Of a DNA stretch of 64,000 bases, positions 22,210-32,900 are shown piece after piece. Both the position numbers and the translations under genes were made by a program. Source of the stretch: Simmondsia chinensis (taxonomy: Eukaryota > Streptophyta > Magnoliopsida > Caryophyllales > Simmondsiaceae); NCBI GenBank assembly GCA_018398585.1, contig JAGTTD010000015.1:28725478-28789477 (forward strand), read 5' to 3'. The notes below the pieces were generated by a model. The model had not been told where the DNA came from, did no database searches, and was given only the letters and a program-made list of their open reading frames with translations. Positions within the stretch are counted from its first letter, which is position 1. Each line of letters begins with the position of its first letter.

Positions 22210-22905
22210 TTATCGCCTCAAAGACGAAGCTATATGTGTTCTTTCTCCCGTCATGGACAACACTCCTATCTCAACCTTCTTGGGCATCAAGATGATCTTT
22301 ATCCCCTCAAAGACGAAGCTATATGTGTTCTTTCTCCCATCATGGACAACACTCCTATCATATTGCCACGGACGTCCCAATAGCAAGTGACAAGCATCCA
22401 TCATAACAACATCACACCAAACCGCTTCCCGATATGTGTCCCCAGTTGAGAAATTGACCAAGCAACGTCTTGATATAGTTACCTGATCGTCTTTCTCGAG
22501 CCAAGACACTGTGTAAGGCTTCGGATGTTCCTCCATCTTCAACCCTAGCTTCTGAACAGCTTCTTCGGAGATGGCGTTCTCACAACTTCCCGAATCAATG
22601 ACCATACGACATACCCTGCCGCCAATGGTACAAGTGGTCTGGAAGATGTCATGGCGCCTCCAATCTTCTCCTTCTACTTCTTCAGGCGTGAAGCCAGCTC
22701 GCCTGACTAATAGCAAGTGACCTTCGTCACCCACTAATTCCTCCTTGCCGAGTGAAGGTAGCGCGTCTTGAGTATCTTCCAACACAATGACGCCAACTTC
22801 CTCAAACTCCGAATTTTCTTCACTTACCCACTTCTTGTTTTTCAACGTTGGCGGTACCGATACAGAGCCGATGTTGCCTCGACTCAGGGTCCGGTAGATC
22901 AACAA
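22210..22905 (-). pseudogene. Ty3/gypsy aspartic protease region
   Basis: Retropepsin-type protease with the catalytic triplet in VIDSGSCENAIS, followed by EAVQKLGLKMEEHPKPY, VTISRRCLVNFSTGD, VWCDVVMMDACHLLLGRPW and the family hallmark HDGRKNTYSF. It would cleave the gag polyprotein in virus-like particles. An 89-bp tandem duplication (22181-22269 and 22270-22358) shifts the frame at its 3' end, so the protease is uncoupled from what follows. Confidence 0.85.
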
Positions 22906-23137
22906 CCAATGCTGGATTCTTGATTTTGTCCTTCACCTTTTTGTTTGCACTCGGTATTAATGGGCGTTGGGGTTGGGTTCCTGGCTTTAAGTCAGGATTT
23001 GCCTCCAATTGAATCAAGCAACGCTCAATTTGCCTAAGTCTCTCCTCAAACTCGTCTAATCTCCGTTCGTTTTGCATAATTCCGTCTCGATCAGAAACTT
23101 TCTCGATAGTAGCGTACCTTTGACGACTTGATGCCAT
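22820..23137 (-). pseudogene. Gag N-terminal fragment of the Ty3/gypsy element
   Basis: Open frame right after the PBS, starting MASSRQRYATIEKVSDRDG, with a charged coiled-coil segment (RRLDEFEERLRQIERCL). The capsid core and the zinc knuckle are not present before the protease begins, so the gag gene is internally deleted. Confidence 0.7.
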
Positions 23138-23167
23138 CTCAAAAACGTTCTGAGCTCTGATTCCAAT

Positions 23168-23767
23168 TGATACAGCGTGGCAGCGGAAGATTAGGGGGAC
23201 GGAAAGGAAACGATGGCCTTCTATTTTATTTTATTAAACTCTAATAAAAATTACAGGGGAAAAATAAATTCGACTCTCATTCTCACTCTTGAGAATAGAA
23301 TGAACAAATAACTCATAAAATTGATTCTAAAATTGGCTAACTAAAACCCTAACTATCCTCATCTTTAAATAGAGGGGCTTTCATAGTTTAACTCTAACTA
23401 ATTTAAAATTTAAATTAATTCCTAATTAGATCCAACGGATGAGATTGCAATCCGTGTGCTAGATCCAACAACTGAGATCGCAATCCGTGTGCTCCTCTTA
23501 AAATAAAGAAAAACAAATAAAAGGTTTAAATCTAAATTTTAAAACTAATCCTAATCCTAATCAAACTCTATCTAAAGACTAACTACCAGCCGCGTTCTTC
23601 GTCAACCGGCGTCAATGGTTCCGCAAACCATGCGTCCCGCCAAGCTATGCGCCACTTACGGATGCGAAGCAGCTTCAACTCGATTCTCCTTTCCTACTGG
23701 ACCTCTATCCATGGCGTTGTCTTCCCGTTCGCCTTCACCCGCCAATATCTAGATGGCAGCTGCATCA
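23168..23767 (-). repeat. 5' LTR of the Ty3/gypsy element
   Basis: 600 bp, the partner of 20479-21078, starting TGATACAGCG and ending CTGCATCA on plus. Adjacent inward is the PBS (about 23150-23166). Confidence 0.88.
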
Positions 23768-24172
23768 CATTAGAATTTGATTTTTTTTTTTTTGAAAATG
23801 TAAAAACGACAATATTATGGTAATTTTTATGTGGTCTATATTAACATTCGGCGATTATTTTATCAAAATTCGATGATTTTTTTATGAAAGCATTTATAGT
23901 AGCTTATGTATATTGTCAAATTTATGTATTATATCAATATTTTTTGTATAAAATTGATCAAAATTTCATCATATGATACCTAAGTGATAAAATAATCAAA
24001 TCTCATGGTACCATATTGTATATGTTAAAATATCAAGGTATTTAAATGATAAAAGTGACAATTTCTCAAATTTTTAAATCCCAATGTTCCATATTATATA
24101 TTTTAAAACATCATGATACCTAAGTGATAAATGTCAAACCTCAGGGTACCTAAGTGATAATTTCCTTAATAA

Positions 24173-25423
24173 TAATTTAATAGGTTAATGGCATAAAAAT
24201 TCCGTGTACTTCGTTAATTTAGTTCCTATACAATCTAAATTCTAATTAATTTAATCTAACAATCAAATCAAAGTTATGGGTTTTTTTTGGATGAATTAAT
24301 GACATAACATTTAATAAAATAACCGTGTTAGATGAAAATAACTCTATTTGTTTACAAATACTAAAATATTTAATTAATATTTATGTTACCATAAAGCACG
24401 TTAATATATATATGTGTGTGTATATATATATATATATATAATCTTTTCCAAAGCTCCGCTTCAAACTCATATGTGAGTTTAATAACAATTTCACGTAAGA
24501 GATATGAGAGAGAAAAAATTAATATACTTCACTTACTATTAATTCATTTTAGGATAAAACTCTAGCTGAGTTTATATGTAGATCTTTTGTATGTAAACTT
24601 TGTACGTCAACCATAAAATCGATGCAATTTTATATTAAGAGATCAACATATAAGCTTAGTAAGGTACTTTACTTAATATCAATTGATTTTAAAATAAAAC
24701 CTCACTTGACATTTTATGCGAATTTCATTTATATAAACTCTGTAGTTTGAACCTAAAGCCTGATGCAATTTAACAATAGTAACTATATACAATATATTAT
24801 AATTCTAGGCAAATTATTTTCTTTGGGTTGTGTCGTGAGTATGCTCATTTAAGCTCAATTTGGACCCGTTTGGGCTCGTTTAAACTCAGCTTGACTCATT
24901 TGAACTCAAATTTAGCTTGCTTGGACATATTTAAGCAAATATATAATATTAAAAAAGACTCGTTTAGACTAGCAAGCCTACAAAGGCTTGGACTCGGCTC
25001 GAGCTCGTTTGAGCTGAACTTCTCAAGCTTTATAATTGCTAGCTAGCTCAGCTCATTTACACCTGTAGGAAAGCGTATTAGAACACTACATTGTGTATAA
25101 CCATGCTCGATTTCTGAGGAGTTTTTGATCTAACTCTGGAAGCTACTTCTTTTCTGTTTCTTTTGTCCCACCTTTTTGGGCCTTCTCCAGCTCTGATTTG
25201 ATGAATGCACAGACTTTTATATCGAGAGTTTCTCCCTAACTATAAAAAAATCAAAAATACTGGTTATTTTTCCTATTCATGAGCACATTATGGAACAATA
25301 CTTGCTTCCATACATAACAAAGTAAAGGTCCCAAGAAAACAAAAACAATTACTTCAAAATATCATAATATCACGCGACCCTCTCTCATAACATACAGAGT
25401 GACCTAAATTCGAACCTTAATAT
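24173..25423. repeat. Repeat-rich, gene-free interval
   Basis: 24180-24370 resembles one arm of the Mutator-like MITE family. 24412-24440 is a (TA)n/(TG)n microsatellite. 24460-24775 belongs to the short dispersed repeat that RTE LINEs hit. 24755-24830 is the unoccupied counterpart of the RTE copy 1 insertion site. 24836-25070 is a GCTCG-type hAT-like repeat ending CATTTACACCTGTAGG. 25110-25250 may be L1 3' UTR. Confidence 0.5.
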
Positions 25424-25850
25424 ATTTTTTCTCGATAAATAGTGACAAAGTGGGATATAGCAGACACCTCGTATAAACGAGACCTGATTCAACCCCATAG
25501 TAAAACAAGGAACAAAACAAAGATGAGGGAAAAAAAAATACAACCAAGTAGGGAAATAGGATTACAGGACAAAACACATACAAACAACCAACAGGGACTA
25601 TGGAACTACGACCCCCACTAGACGGTAGGGACCAAGAAAAGGGGGTAAGATCCAGCTTAAACTGGGGCTGAAGTTAACAGGGAAACAGTTCAGTCAATAT
25701 CCAGTATAAAATGTCTTTTTCCAATAATTAGAAAAATAATTCTCAATACAAGACCAGAGCATCCACCAAAGCGGAGCCTGAGAAAGCCCACCAGAGTAGA
25801 GAAAAAACAAAACAAACACAGTAACAAAATGTCGAATAAAGGACTTTCGA
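25424..25850 (-). mobile_element. Two L1 3' end fragments in a row
   Basis: Minus-strand ends at about 25425 (CTATTTATCGAGAAAAA) and about 25712 (CTAATTATTGGAAAAAG) each resemble plant L1 3' termini with T/G-rich UTR behind them. Only UTR is present. TSDs not resolved. Confidence 0.45.
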
Positions 25851-25967
25851 TATCCTTATGGACATACATTTACAAGATCATCTATCATGATGCATTAAGT
25901 CGGGATACCTAGATAGTCTCCCTAGTGTTCTTCTTACCTCGTAGCAAATTTGAATGACATGTTAATT

Positions 25968-26171
25968 TCATTTGTCTCCCGGCTGGTTGATCCCGGCAGC
26001 TGTGGCCACAGCCTCCGCTATACCACCAGGGGTTGTGCTTTTCTTTGGGGCATGACGGAGTGCTTCTGCCCCGATAATGCCTTCCGATTCTCCCCTGAGC
26101 TCAGCCGCTGTGACCCTTTCGGCATCCCTACGTGTCGCTGGCTTGTCATCCGGAAGCTTCCCCGCTGCACC
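25968..26171 (-). CDS. SMP gene exon 3 (C-terminal), copy C
   Basis: After a TATAG acceptor the exon encodes 67 residues: GAAGKLPDDKPATRRDAERV, then AAELRG and the family C-terminus TPGGIAEAVATAAGINQ followed by PGDK and TGA at 25970-25968. The SMP consensus end (DK.VTR.DAE..V.AELR..P..T.PGGVA.S...AA..N) is well matched. Phase 0 with exon 2 (27402). The frame is intact. The only track frame here is a shadow. Confidence 0.82.
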   Translation of the reverse strand, partial: GAAGKLPDDKPATRRDAERVTAAELRGESEGIIGAEALRHAPKKSTTPGGIAEAVATAAGINQPGDK

Positions 26172-27401
26172 CTATACGGATACTTAACGTTAGAAAATGT
26201 TATGATATAAAACAAATCATTTTCGGGGTTTTCATCTAACAGCTGAGCTAAATTCCGATCGAAAAAATCCCCACTATCGATATTAATATAATTTCATCAT
26301 AATGTATTTGGTGCACTTGAACATTGCTCAGGACTCGAATACAATGGAAATTTACGTGAGAGACATGCTAGTATACAGAATCATAATGTAGTCGGTTTGT
26401 ATGGTGTATATTCCTATAACAAAATGAGCTTATTCGAGCCAAGTAGATTTAAAGTGTTAGGACCACCCACGAAATATCGAACTACAAATCAAAATAACAA
26501 GCACGAAATTGAAGAGATTGGGGGAAATACTGAACACCAGAATTTGTGGTTTTTGGCCGAAACCTAGGTCCACGGAGGGGAAGCAACAATATTCACTATA
26601 AAAATCGAGGATTACAATGTTTTTTTACTCTCTTGCTCACTCTACACCAAAGTGCTATAAAAATACGCCTCTTATAATCGTAAATGTTGGAAGCTCAAGA
26701 GCAATCATCAATCATTCCATTTACTCAGCGCCAATAAATCCCATGATTACGGAAGACGAGCAGTCACCACACTTTAAAAAGGGCCTGGTAGTAGAAGCTC
26801 AACACTGGCTCGGTTTGGTTGAGCTTAAACAAATTTGGCAAACTCTAAGCAAAGCTCGTGTTATCCAAGGTCAAGTGATGTGAAGCTCAATCTCGATTTG
26901 TTTGAGCTGTATTACCCAATATATTTCACGATATAACCCAATTATTTTTCGTGAATAAGTACATACAAATTTGATATATAAATTGAGTACTTACAGCATT
27001 CCGCTATTTAGGAACTCAAGTTGATCTATTTAAAGCAAAGTAATCCACTCCATTGGTTTCTAGAGTTCATAAGTTCATTTAAATTGATTTCTTATTTTTT
27101 ATTTAATTCAAATCAATCTTTAATGTTTGTAAGTTTATTCAAGTAAATTCCTTGTACTTTTTTGGTTAAAATAAACTGTTCTTTCTACTTTACGACAAAA
27201 TTGACAACTTATATAACTTTTAAAATGAGAAACTTCTAGACAAAAAAATTAAAAAAAATCAATTCGATTAAACTTTTAAACATTAATTAGTTACTATTTT
27301 AAATAAAAAAAGAACGGACTAATTTTGAACAAACTGACAAACATCATAAACCAATGGTGTAAATAACTCAGGTAAAACAAGTACAAAGTTTGAGAAAATA
27401 C

Positions 27402-27701
27402 CCCAGTAACTTCACCAAGAGTAGTCTTATCCTCATCATGTATCATCCTAGCATTCACCGTGGCGGCCGCCTGCGCCTCGGCCCCGATACTGTGGGCTGG
27501 CGTCGTGGCAACCCCGGTGGCTCGCATTTCGGCGGTTTGAATGGCAGCTGCATCGGCATGGTCCACGGGCTTGTCCCCGACGGCATCAGCTGCGGCCTCG
27601 AGCGCTTCTCCGATTGTGAAGGGGGTGTCTCCGGTAGCGGATATTGTGGTAGTCATTTGGTCATGTGCTGGCTGTGATTGGTGCCATGGCTGGCCCTCCA
27701 C
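27402..27701 (-). CDS. SMP gene exon 2 (middle), copy C
   Basis: 100 codons between a TCCTCTAG acceptor and a GGG|GTATTT donor. Encodes the second SMP repeat: FTIGEALEAAADAVGDKPVD, then HADAAAIQTAEMRATG and AQAAATVNARMIHDEDKTT. The first codon is GTG (Val) after the acceptor and is not a start; in this family exon 1 ends in ...GDQ and exon 2 begins with V. Both splice phases are 0. Joined to exon 3 it gives a sensible C-terminal two-thirds of a D-34 LEA protein. Confidence 0.82.
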
Positions 27702-28285
27702 CTAGAGGAGTATGCAACGGCTAGTTTAGTGAACCGGAGAATTTAAATTGGGAGTTGTTATTGACAGGGTAAAAATTGTTATTGACAAAACAATAATGTG
27801 ACTTACAAACAAGCAGAGCCGCATAACGATGTTACTCTGACAATAATAATTTTGCTTTGACAATAACATTAACGTCTAAATTTGATAATTGGTTTGTGCT
27901 TATAGTTTAACTAAGTAATCATACAATACATTAAAATGAGAACTTATCACTTAGATATCATGAGATTACTCGATATTTCATTATATACAATGAGGTGTTT
28001 GATGTTTCAAATTTTATCACACAAGTATTATCGACTAAAATCACTGAATTCTCACAAGAAAATGCTCATTCAGCACATAATTTCGACCGTATGTAGGTAG
28101 CCTAACTGAAATTCGATTAATTTTTGTCCAGTTCCGCAAATTTTTTTTCCTTCAAGATATCAATATGATACATGGTTTTAACCATAGATATTTGCCAAAC
28201 CGAATTGCAGTGAATTTTTGTGCACTTTGGAAACACTAATAGAAAGGCAAATTAAAATGCTAACTGTTCTGTTGCGAGAAGGAGA

Positions 28286-29853
28286 ATGAGCAGTGGAGCA
28301 GTGGCCGGCAACGGCAAAATTCAGGAAACTCACTGTGAGAATCAACATAAAGGAAGAGGAGACAGGAGGGGCCAGGGTACGTTTACTTTGTTTGTGGACA
28401 ACCTTCCGAAGCAGATGAACAATCAATGGTTAAGAAGACTCTTCTCCAATCATGGCATTGTTGTTGATGCGTTTGTTCCAAAAAAGATGAGACAGAGGAA
28501 AGAGGTAAGATTTGGGTTTGTCAGATTCAAGTATAGACGGGAAGCCCTGGATGCCGTAACCAGAACAATACAGTCAAGAAAATTCCGAACCCTGCTTGGT
28601 GTGATGGCAGGTCCTTTGCTAACATGGTTAGAGGTCAGAATTCAAAGAGAGTTCGCGATCTCAAGAAAGCCCCAGCAGATCAGTACATGGAGGAAGAAAG
28701 GAGGAATAAGACAGCCAGGGCATTATCGGTGTTGGGTGTTGACCGAAGGATCATTCAGGGATCAGCGGTTGGATCAAAGATGGAGATACTTAGAAGGTGT
28801 GCAGTGATTGAAACGGAGGAAGAGCAAAGCTCAGAAGAGGTTAGGGAGATGTGCGCAAACTGTGGATTTATCACAATGACAGTAACGATTATTAGAGGAA
28901 GGAAATTCCTGCAGAATTTGAGTCGGTGGAAGAAAGGGATGCCATGATCGAATCTGAAATGGACTGGAGAAACCTTGGTATTGTTAGTGTGAGTAAATGG
29001 ACAGCATTTGATCGGAATCTGAAAAGGAACACTTGGGTGACCTGTTATGGCATCCCGATACAAGCTTGATCGTCGGAAAACTTTAGACTAATTGCGAAGG
29101 AATGGGGAAAGGTCTTGGTGGTGGATTCGTCAATTAGTCGATTTGACTACTTTGAGGTTGGCAGAGTCCTAGTGGAGACGGAGAGGATTGACCCAATTAA
29201 GGACGTCGTTGTCCTTTAAATAAGACAGCCTTATCATATCATATATGCCATCGAAGTTGGGCAGGTATCGTCAAAGAAATTCTTGGAGTGGCTGATGATG
29301 TAAAAGGAGACAGTGAGCATTGTTCGGAAGACGTGGAAGACTCTAATCAGGAAGTGGAAACCGGCAAGATAAAGGAGACAGGTCACAAAGGGGAACCTGG
29401 GGGCAGCAGGGAGAAGAAGAAATATTTCCGGCATCGGGTCATGCACTAGCTCCAGCCTTCGAAGCAAGACCAGAATCAGGGCTTCCGGAAGTCCAACAGT
29501 CAGCTAGGACTCCTGAGGAGATAATGAAAGTGATGATTTCCCACCGGGGTTTTGTAAACCTTTTCGATGTTGAGATTGAGGAGAGGGAGTCAACGCTCAA
29601 AAAGCCGTCCCGTGTTCAAGATGAAAAGAAGTATAATAGCAAGCCTAAGTGTGTGAAGAAGAGGAAAAAGGAGGGTAAGAGCTCAAGTTACCAGCCTGAC
29701 GAAACAGAGCAGTACTCCGTGTCATCAGAATCTGAGAATGGCGAGACAGTAGAAGCATCGAGGGAAGCTGGGAAAATTGCGAGAATGGGACCGTGTGCAG
29801 GGATAAAGTGGAAAGACGAGGGATATCATGGGATTGAATCTTTCTTGAAATGA
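28286..29853 (+). pseudogene. L1 ORF1 (RRM-containing RNA-binding protein), frameshifted
   Basis: Starts MSSGAVAGNGKIQETHC. The RRM domain shows RNP2 (TLFVDNLP, about residue 33) and RNP1 (VRFGFVRFK, about residue 72). ORF1 proteins of plant L1s coat their RNA. After about 28600 the frame breaks. Later pieces (NTWVTCYGIPIQA, SRFDYFEVGRVLVETERIDP) match the conserved region downstream of the RRM, and 29524-29853 gives a basic/acidic C-terminal tail. It is not translatable as one protein. Confidence 0.78.
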
Positions 29854-29943
29854 CCAAGTTTACATATTTAGCAAGAAGAAGGAGAGGAGTAGTAAGGGGA
29901 AGGCCCAATAAAGGCTTTCCTAGGGGAGTTATACAACTAACTT

Positions 29944-32900
29944 ATGAAGATCATTACATGGAATGTGAATGGTATGAACGCAGGGACGAAGAGGAGTATG
30001 GTTAGTACCTCAATCAGAGAGAAGCAGCCGAGCACTGTGGGTCTGGTTGAAACTAAAATCGCAAATGTGGAGATAGCCACGGTCAGGAGTATACGGGGAA
30101 ATGTCATGTGTCGCTGGGACTTCATCAAAGCAAATGAGAAAGCAGCAGGAGGGCTACTTCTGGTTTAGGAAAGTTTCTCCGATGTGCTGAGTATAAAGGG
30201 ATGAACTTTGCTGGGCATTAAAGGAAATCAAAGGAGTCAGGCTTGGTTTGTGCTGTAAGCTGTATCTATGCCCCATGCTCCTCGACCGAGGGAATGAGTT
30301 GGCTTGATAGTCTGAGTTGCCCTTGCATTCTGATGGGAGATTTCAATGAGATACTAAACCTCGAGGAAAGGAAGGGGGCATCCCGTAGAAATCGAAGTAT
30401 GTTGGATTTTATCGACTTTGCCGAGGAGAAATCCTTAATAGACCTGCCGATTGTAGGGAGGAGGTACACTTGGTCTAGAGGTGTATCCATGAGCCAGATT
30501 GATAGAGCACTAGTCAATGACACTTGGGTCGAAGCTTATCCAGAAACTAGACCATGGGGTCTAAGTAAGAAGCTATCCGATCATTGTCCCCTCTTAGTGG
30601 AGACTTTGAGGATGAATTGGGTCCGATCCCATTCGGATCCTAGGATTCTTGGCTCTTGGCTCGACCATAAGGATTTTTTGTGGGTGGTAAGAGAGTCATG
30701 GAGAAACACTCAAGGGCAGGTGTTCTCGAAACTCAAAGCTCTTAAGTTGAGTCTAAAGATATGGAACAAGAATGGCTTCGGAGATGTAAAGAAGAGGGTC
30801 CTACAATTAGAGGAGGAACTTCAAGATGTAGATAGAAGGCTGGAGGATGCGTCTCAATTGGAAGAGCTGCTGAATCAGAGGAAAAATCTGAAACATGAGC
30901 TGTGGATATGGCACATGTAAGGGAATAAATCTTGAACAAATTTGATATGCTCTGATACCAATTTGTTAGGAATCTGGACAAACCTGATATACTATGATAC
31001 CAATTTGTAAATAACTGGACTTAAATCCGATATACACAGATATCAATTTGAGAAGTGGAACTTTACACCCAATACTGGATTCGATTCAAATACTATAACT
31101 CACAAGAGAAGTAAACAATAGGTAAAAGAGAACAAACGAATAACACATAGATTTACGTGGAAAACCCTTCTTCAATCGAGAAAAGAAAAACCACCAGCGG
31201 AGATGGAGATTCTTTATTGATCGCAAAAAAGGGAAGAATTACAAAGGTACTTCCTCTGAACAAGATCTATAGAAGAATTACAAAATCACTTCCTCTGAAC
31301 GAAATCTATGGAAGAATTACAATATCACTTCCTCTCAACTATTTCTTGATGATGACAGCTGCTCTCTTTGCTTTGGATTTGATACCTAAAACAGAAACCC
31401 ACAACATCTATTTATACTAAGCGTACTAGGGCACGCGTGTTTGGGCTCGCGATCAATCGGCCCTTCCCGATCGATCTGCCGATCGGCGGAGTCTCTTCTG
31501 CTCCTCTGCTCCAGCGCTGCACCCCGATCAATCAGACATTCCCCCAATTGATCGGCTTGCTCACGTCGAGACTTATAACTAAATTACAAAAAATTTGAGA
31601 CATATCCTAACAGCAAGCAAGGTTGGAAAGGTTTTGGAGACAAAAGTCGAGAAGTAAAAGGATCAAAGAAAGTGACAAAACACTAAATATTTCTTTGCTC
31701 TTACTAAAGTAAGATTTAGATGAAACTTCATTGGGGCCTGACGGTAAATGATGTCTTGATACGTGACCCCCCATCCTTGAAACGTCATATTTGGGGCTTT
31801 TTCAAAGACTTATACTCGAGGAGTCCAACTGTCAGAGTTGCACTTGAGGAGCTTCGGCTACCACTAATTTCTCACCATGATTGTTCGATTCGGGAGGAAG
31901 TCAAGGAAGCAATGTGGGACTATGAGTCGTGCAAAGCCCCGGGTCCAGATGGATTCAATTTTAAATTCATTAGAAAATCTTGGGCGATTGTGGGCAATGA
32001 CATAACTAAATTTCTCCAAAACCTCTTTGCTACTGGAGTGTTACCAAAAGAAATCAATGTTACATGGACCTCGATGATACTGAAGAAAGAGGGGCGTCAA
32101 ATCTTCTTAATTTCAAACCAATAAGTATGGTCGGCTGTTTATATAAAATTGTCTCAAAAATCCTTACGAGGAGACTTGCGGCTGTTCTACAGAAATTGAC
32201 TGGGGAGAAACAATCAGCTTTTTGTCAAAGATAGACAAATCTTGGATGGAGCTCTCATTGCAAATGAGGTGGCTCACTGGATGAAGAAGCACAATAAGGA
32301 TGAGGTTTTACTTCGGTGTCGGTTTTGCTAAATGGGTTGCCCATTGAACCGGTTCCTACGGAGAGGGGCCTTCGACAAGGAGACCCACTATCGCCATTCC
32401 TTTTATTGCGGATCGGGAAGTTCTCAATCGTATGATTTTAAATGCAGAAGCTGCTGGTATGATCGAGGGTGTTGCGGTTGGCAAGGGTTGGTGCAAGATC
32501 TCTCATCTACGGTTTGCAGATGATACGTTGCTATTCTGCCAAGTGAAGAGGCGAGTAATCAGGAACTTGAGGAGGTTGCTTGTTTGCTTCGAGATGATAT
32601 CTGGGTTATCCATAAATTATGGAAAATCGTTGATGATAGTATTTGGGAAAGATGAAGTATGGGAAGAGACTGCAGCGCAAGACTTTCGGTGTGCAATTGG
32701 AACCTTACCATCAAAATACTCGGGTTTACCTCTAGGAGCTAACCCAAGAAGAGCGTCAAAATGAAACCAAGTTATTAAGAAAATCAGAGAGGCTTTCGGG
32801 ATGGAAAGCTAAGACCCTGTCAAAAGCCGGAAAATTGGTCCTCATCAAGTCGGTCCTTAGCAGTTTACCTTTGTATTATTTGTCCCTATTTAAGATGCCT

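Larger units (their letters stand above)
20479..23767 (-). mobile_element. Non-autonomous Ty3/gypsy LTR retrotransposon
   Basis: Two 600-bp LTRs (20479-21078 and 23168-23767) start TGAT and end ATCA, flanked by TSDs CGTTA (20474-20478) and CATTA (23768-23772). On the minus strand a primer-binding site next to the 5' LTR reads TGGAATCAGAGC, one base from the complement of initiator-Met tRNA. A purine tract (GGAGAGAA) precedes the 3' LTR. The interior encodes a short coiled-coil gag N-terminus and an aspartic protease, then acidic text. RT, RNase H and integrase are absent, so it must borrow enzymes. Confidence 0.9.
20271..24172. mobile_element. AT-rich TIR element hosting the Ty3/gypsy insertion
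   Basis: The left end (GAAAAATTATTAGTTAG, CCCTGAGGTTTGGACATTTA) is mirrored at the right end (AATGTCAAACCTCAGGG, CCTAAGTGATAATTTCC, to 24172). Removing the LTR element (20479-23767) and one 5-bp TSD restores a continuous text resembling 4560-4590 (GTATCTTCATTAGAATG). Confidence 0.62.

Noticed and set aside
27294..27701. A 135-residue SMP protein starting at 27701
   Set aside because: The first codon is GTG just after a splice acceptor and the right end runs through a GT donor into intron; it is the middle exon.
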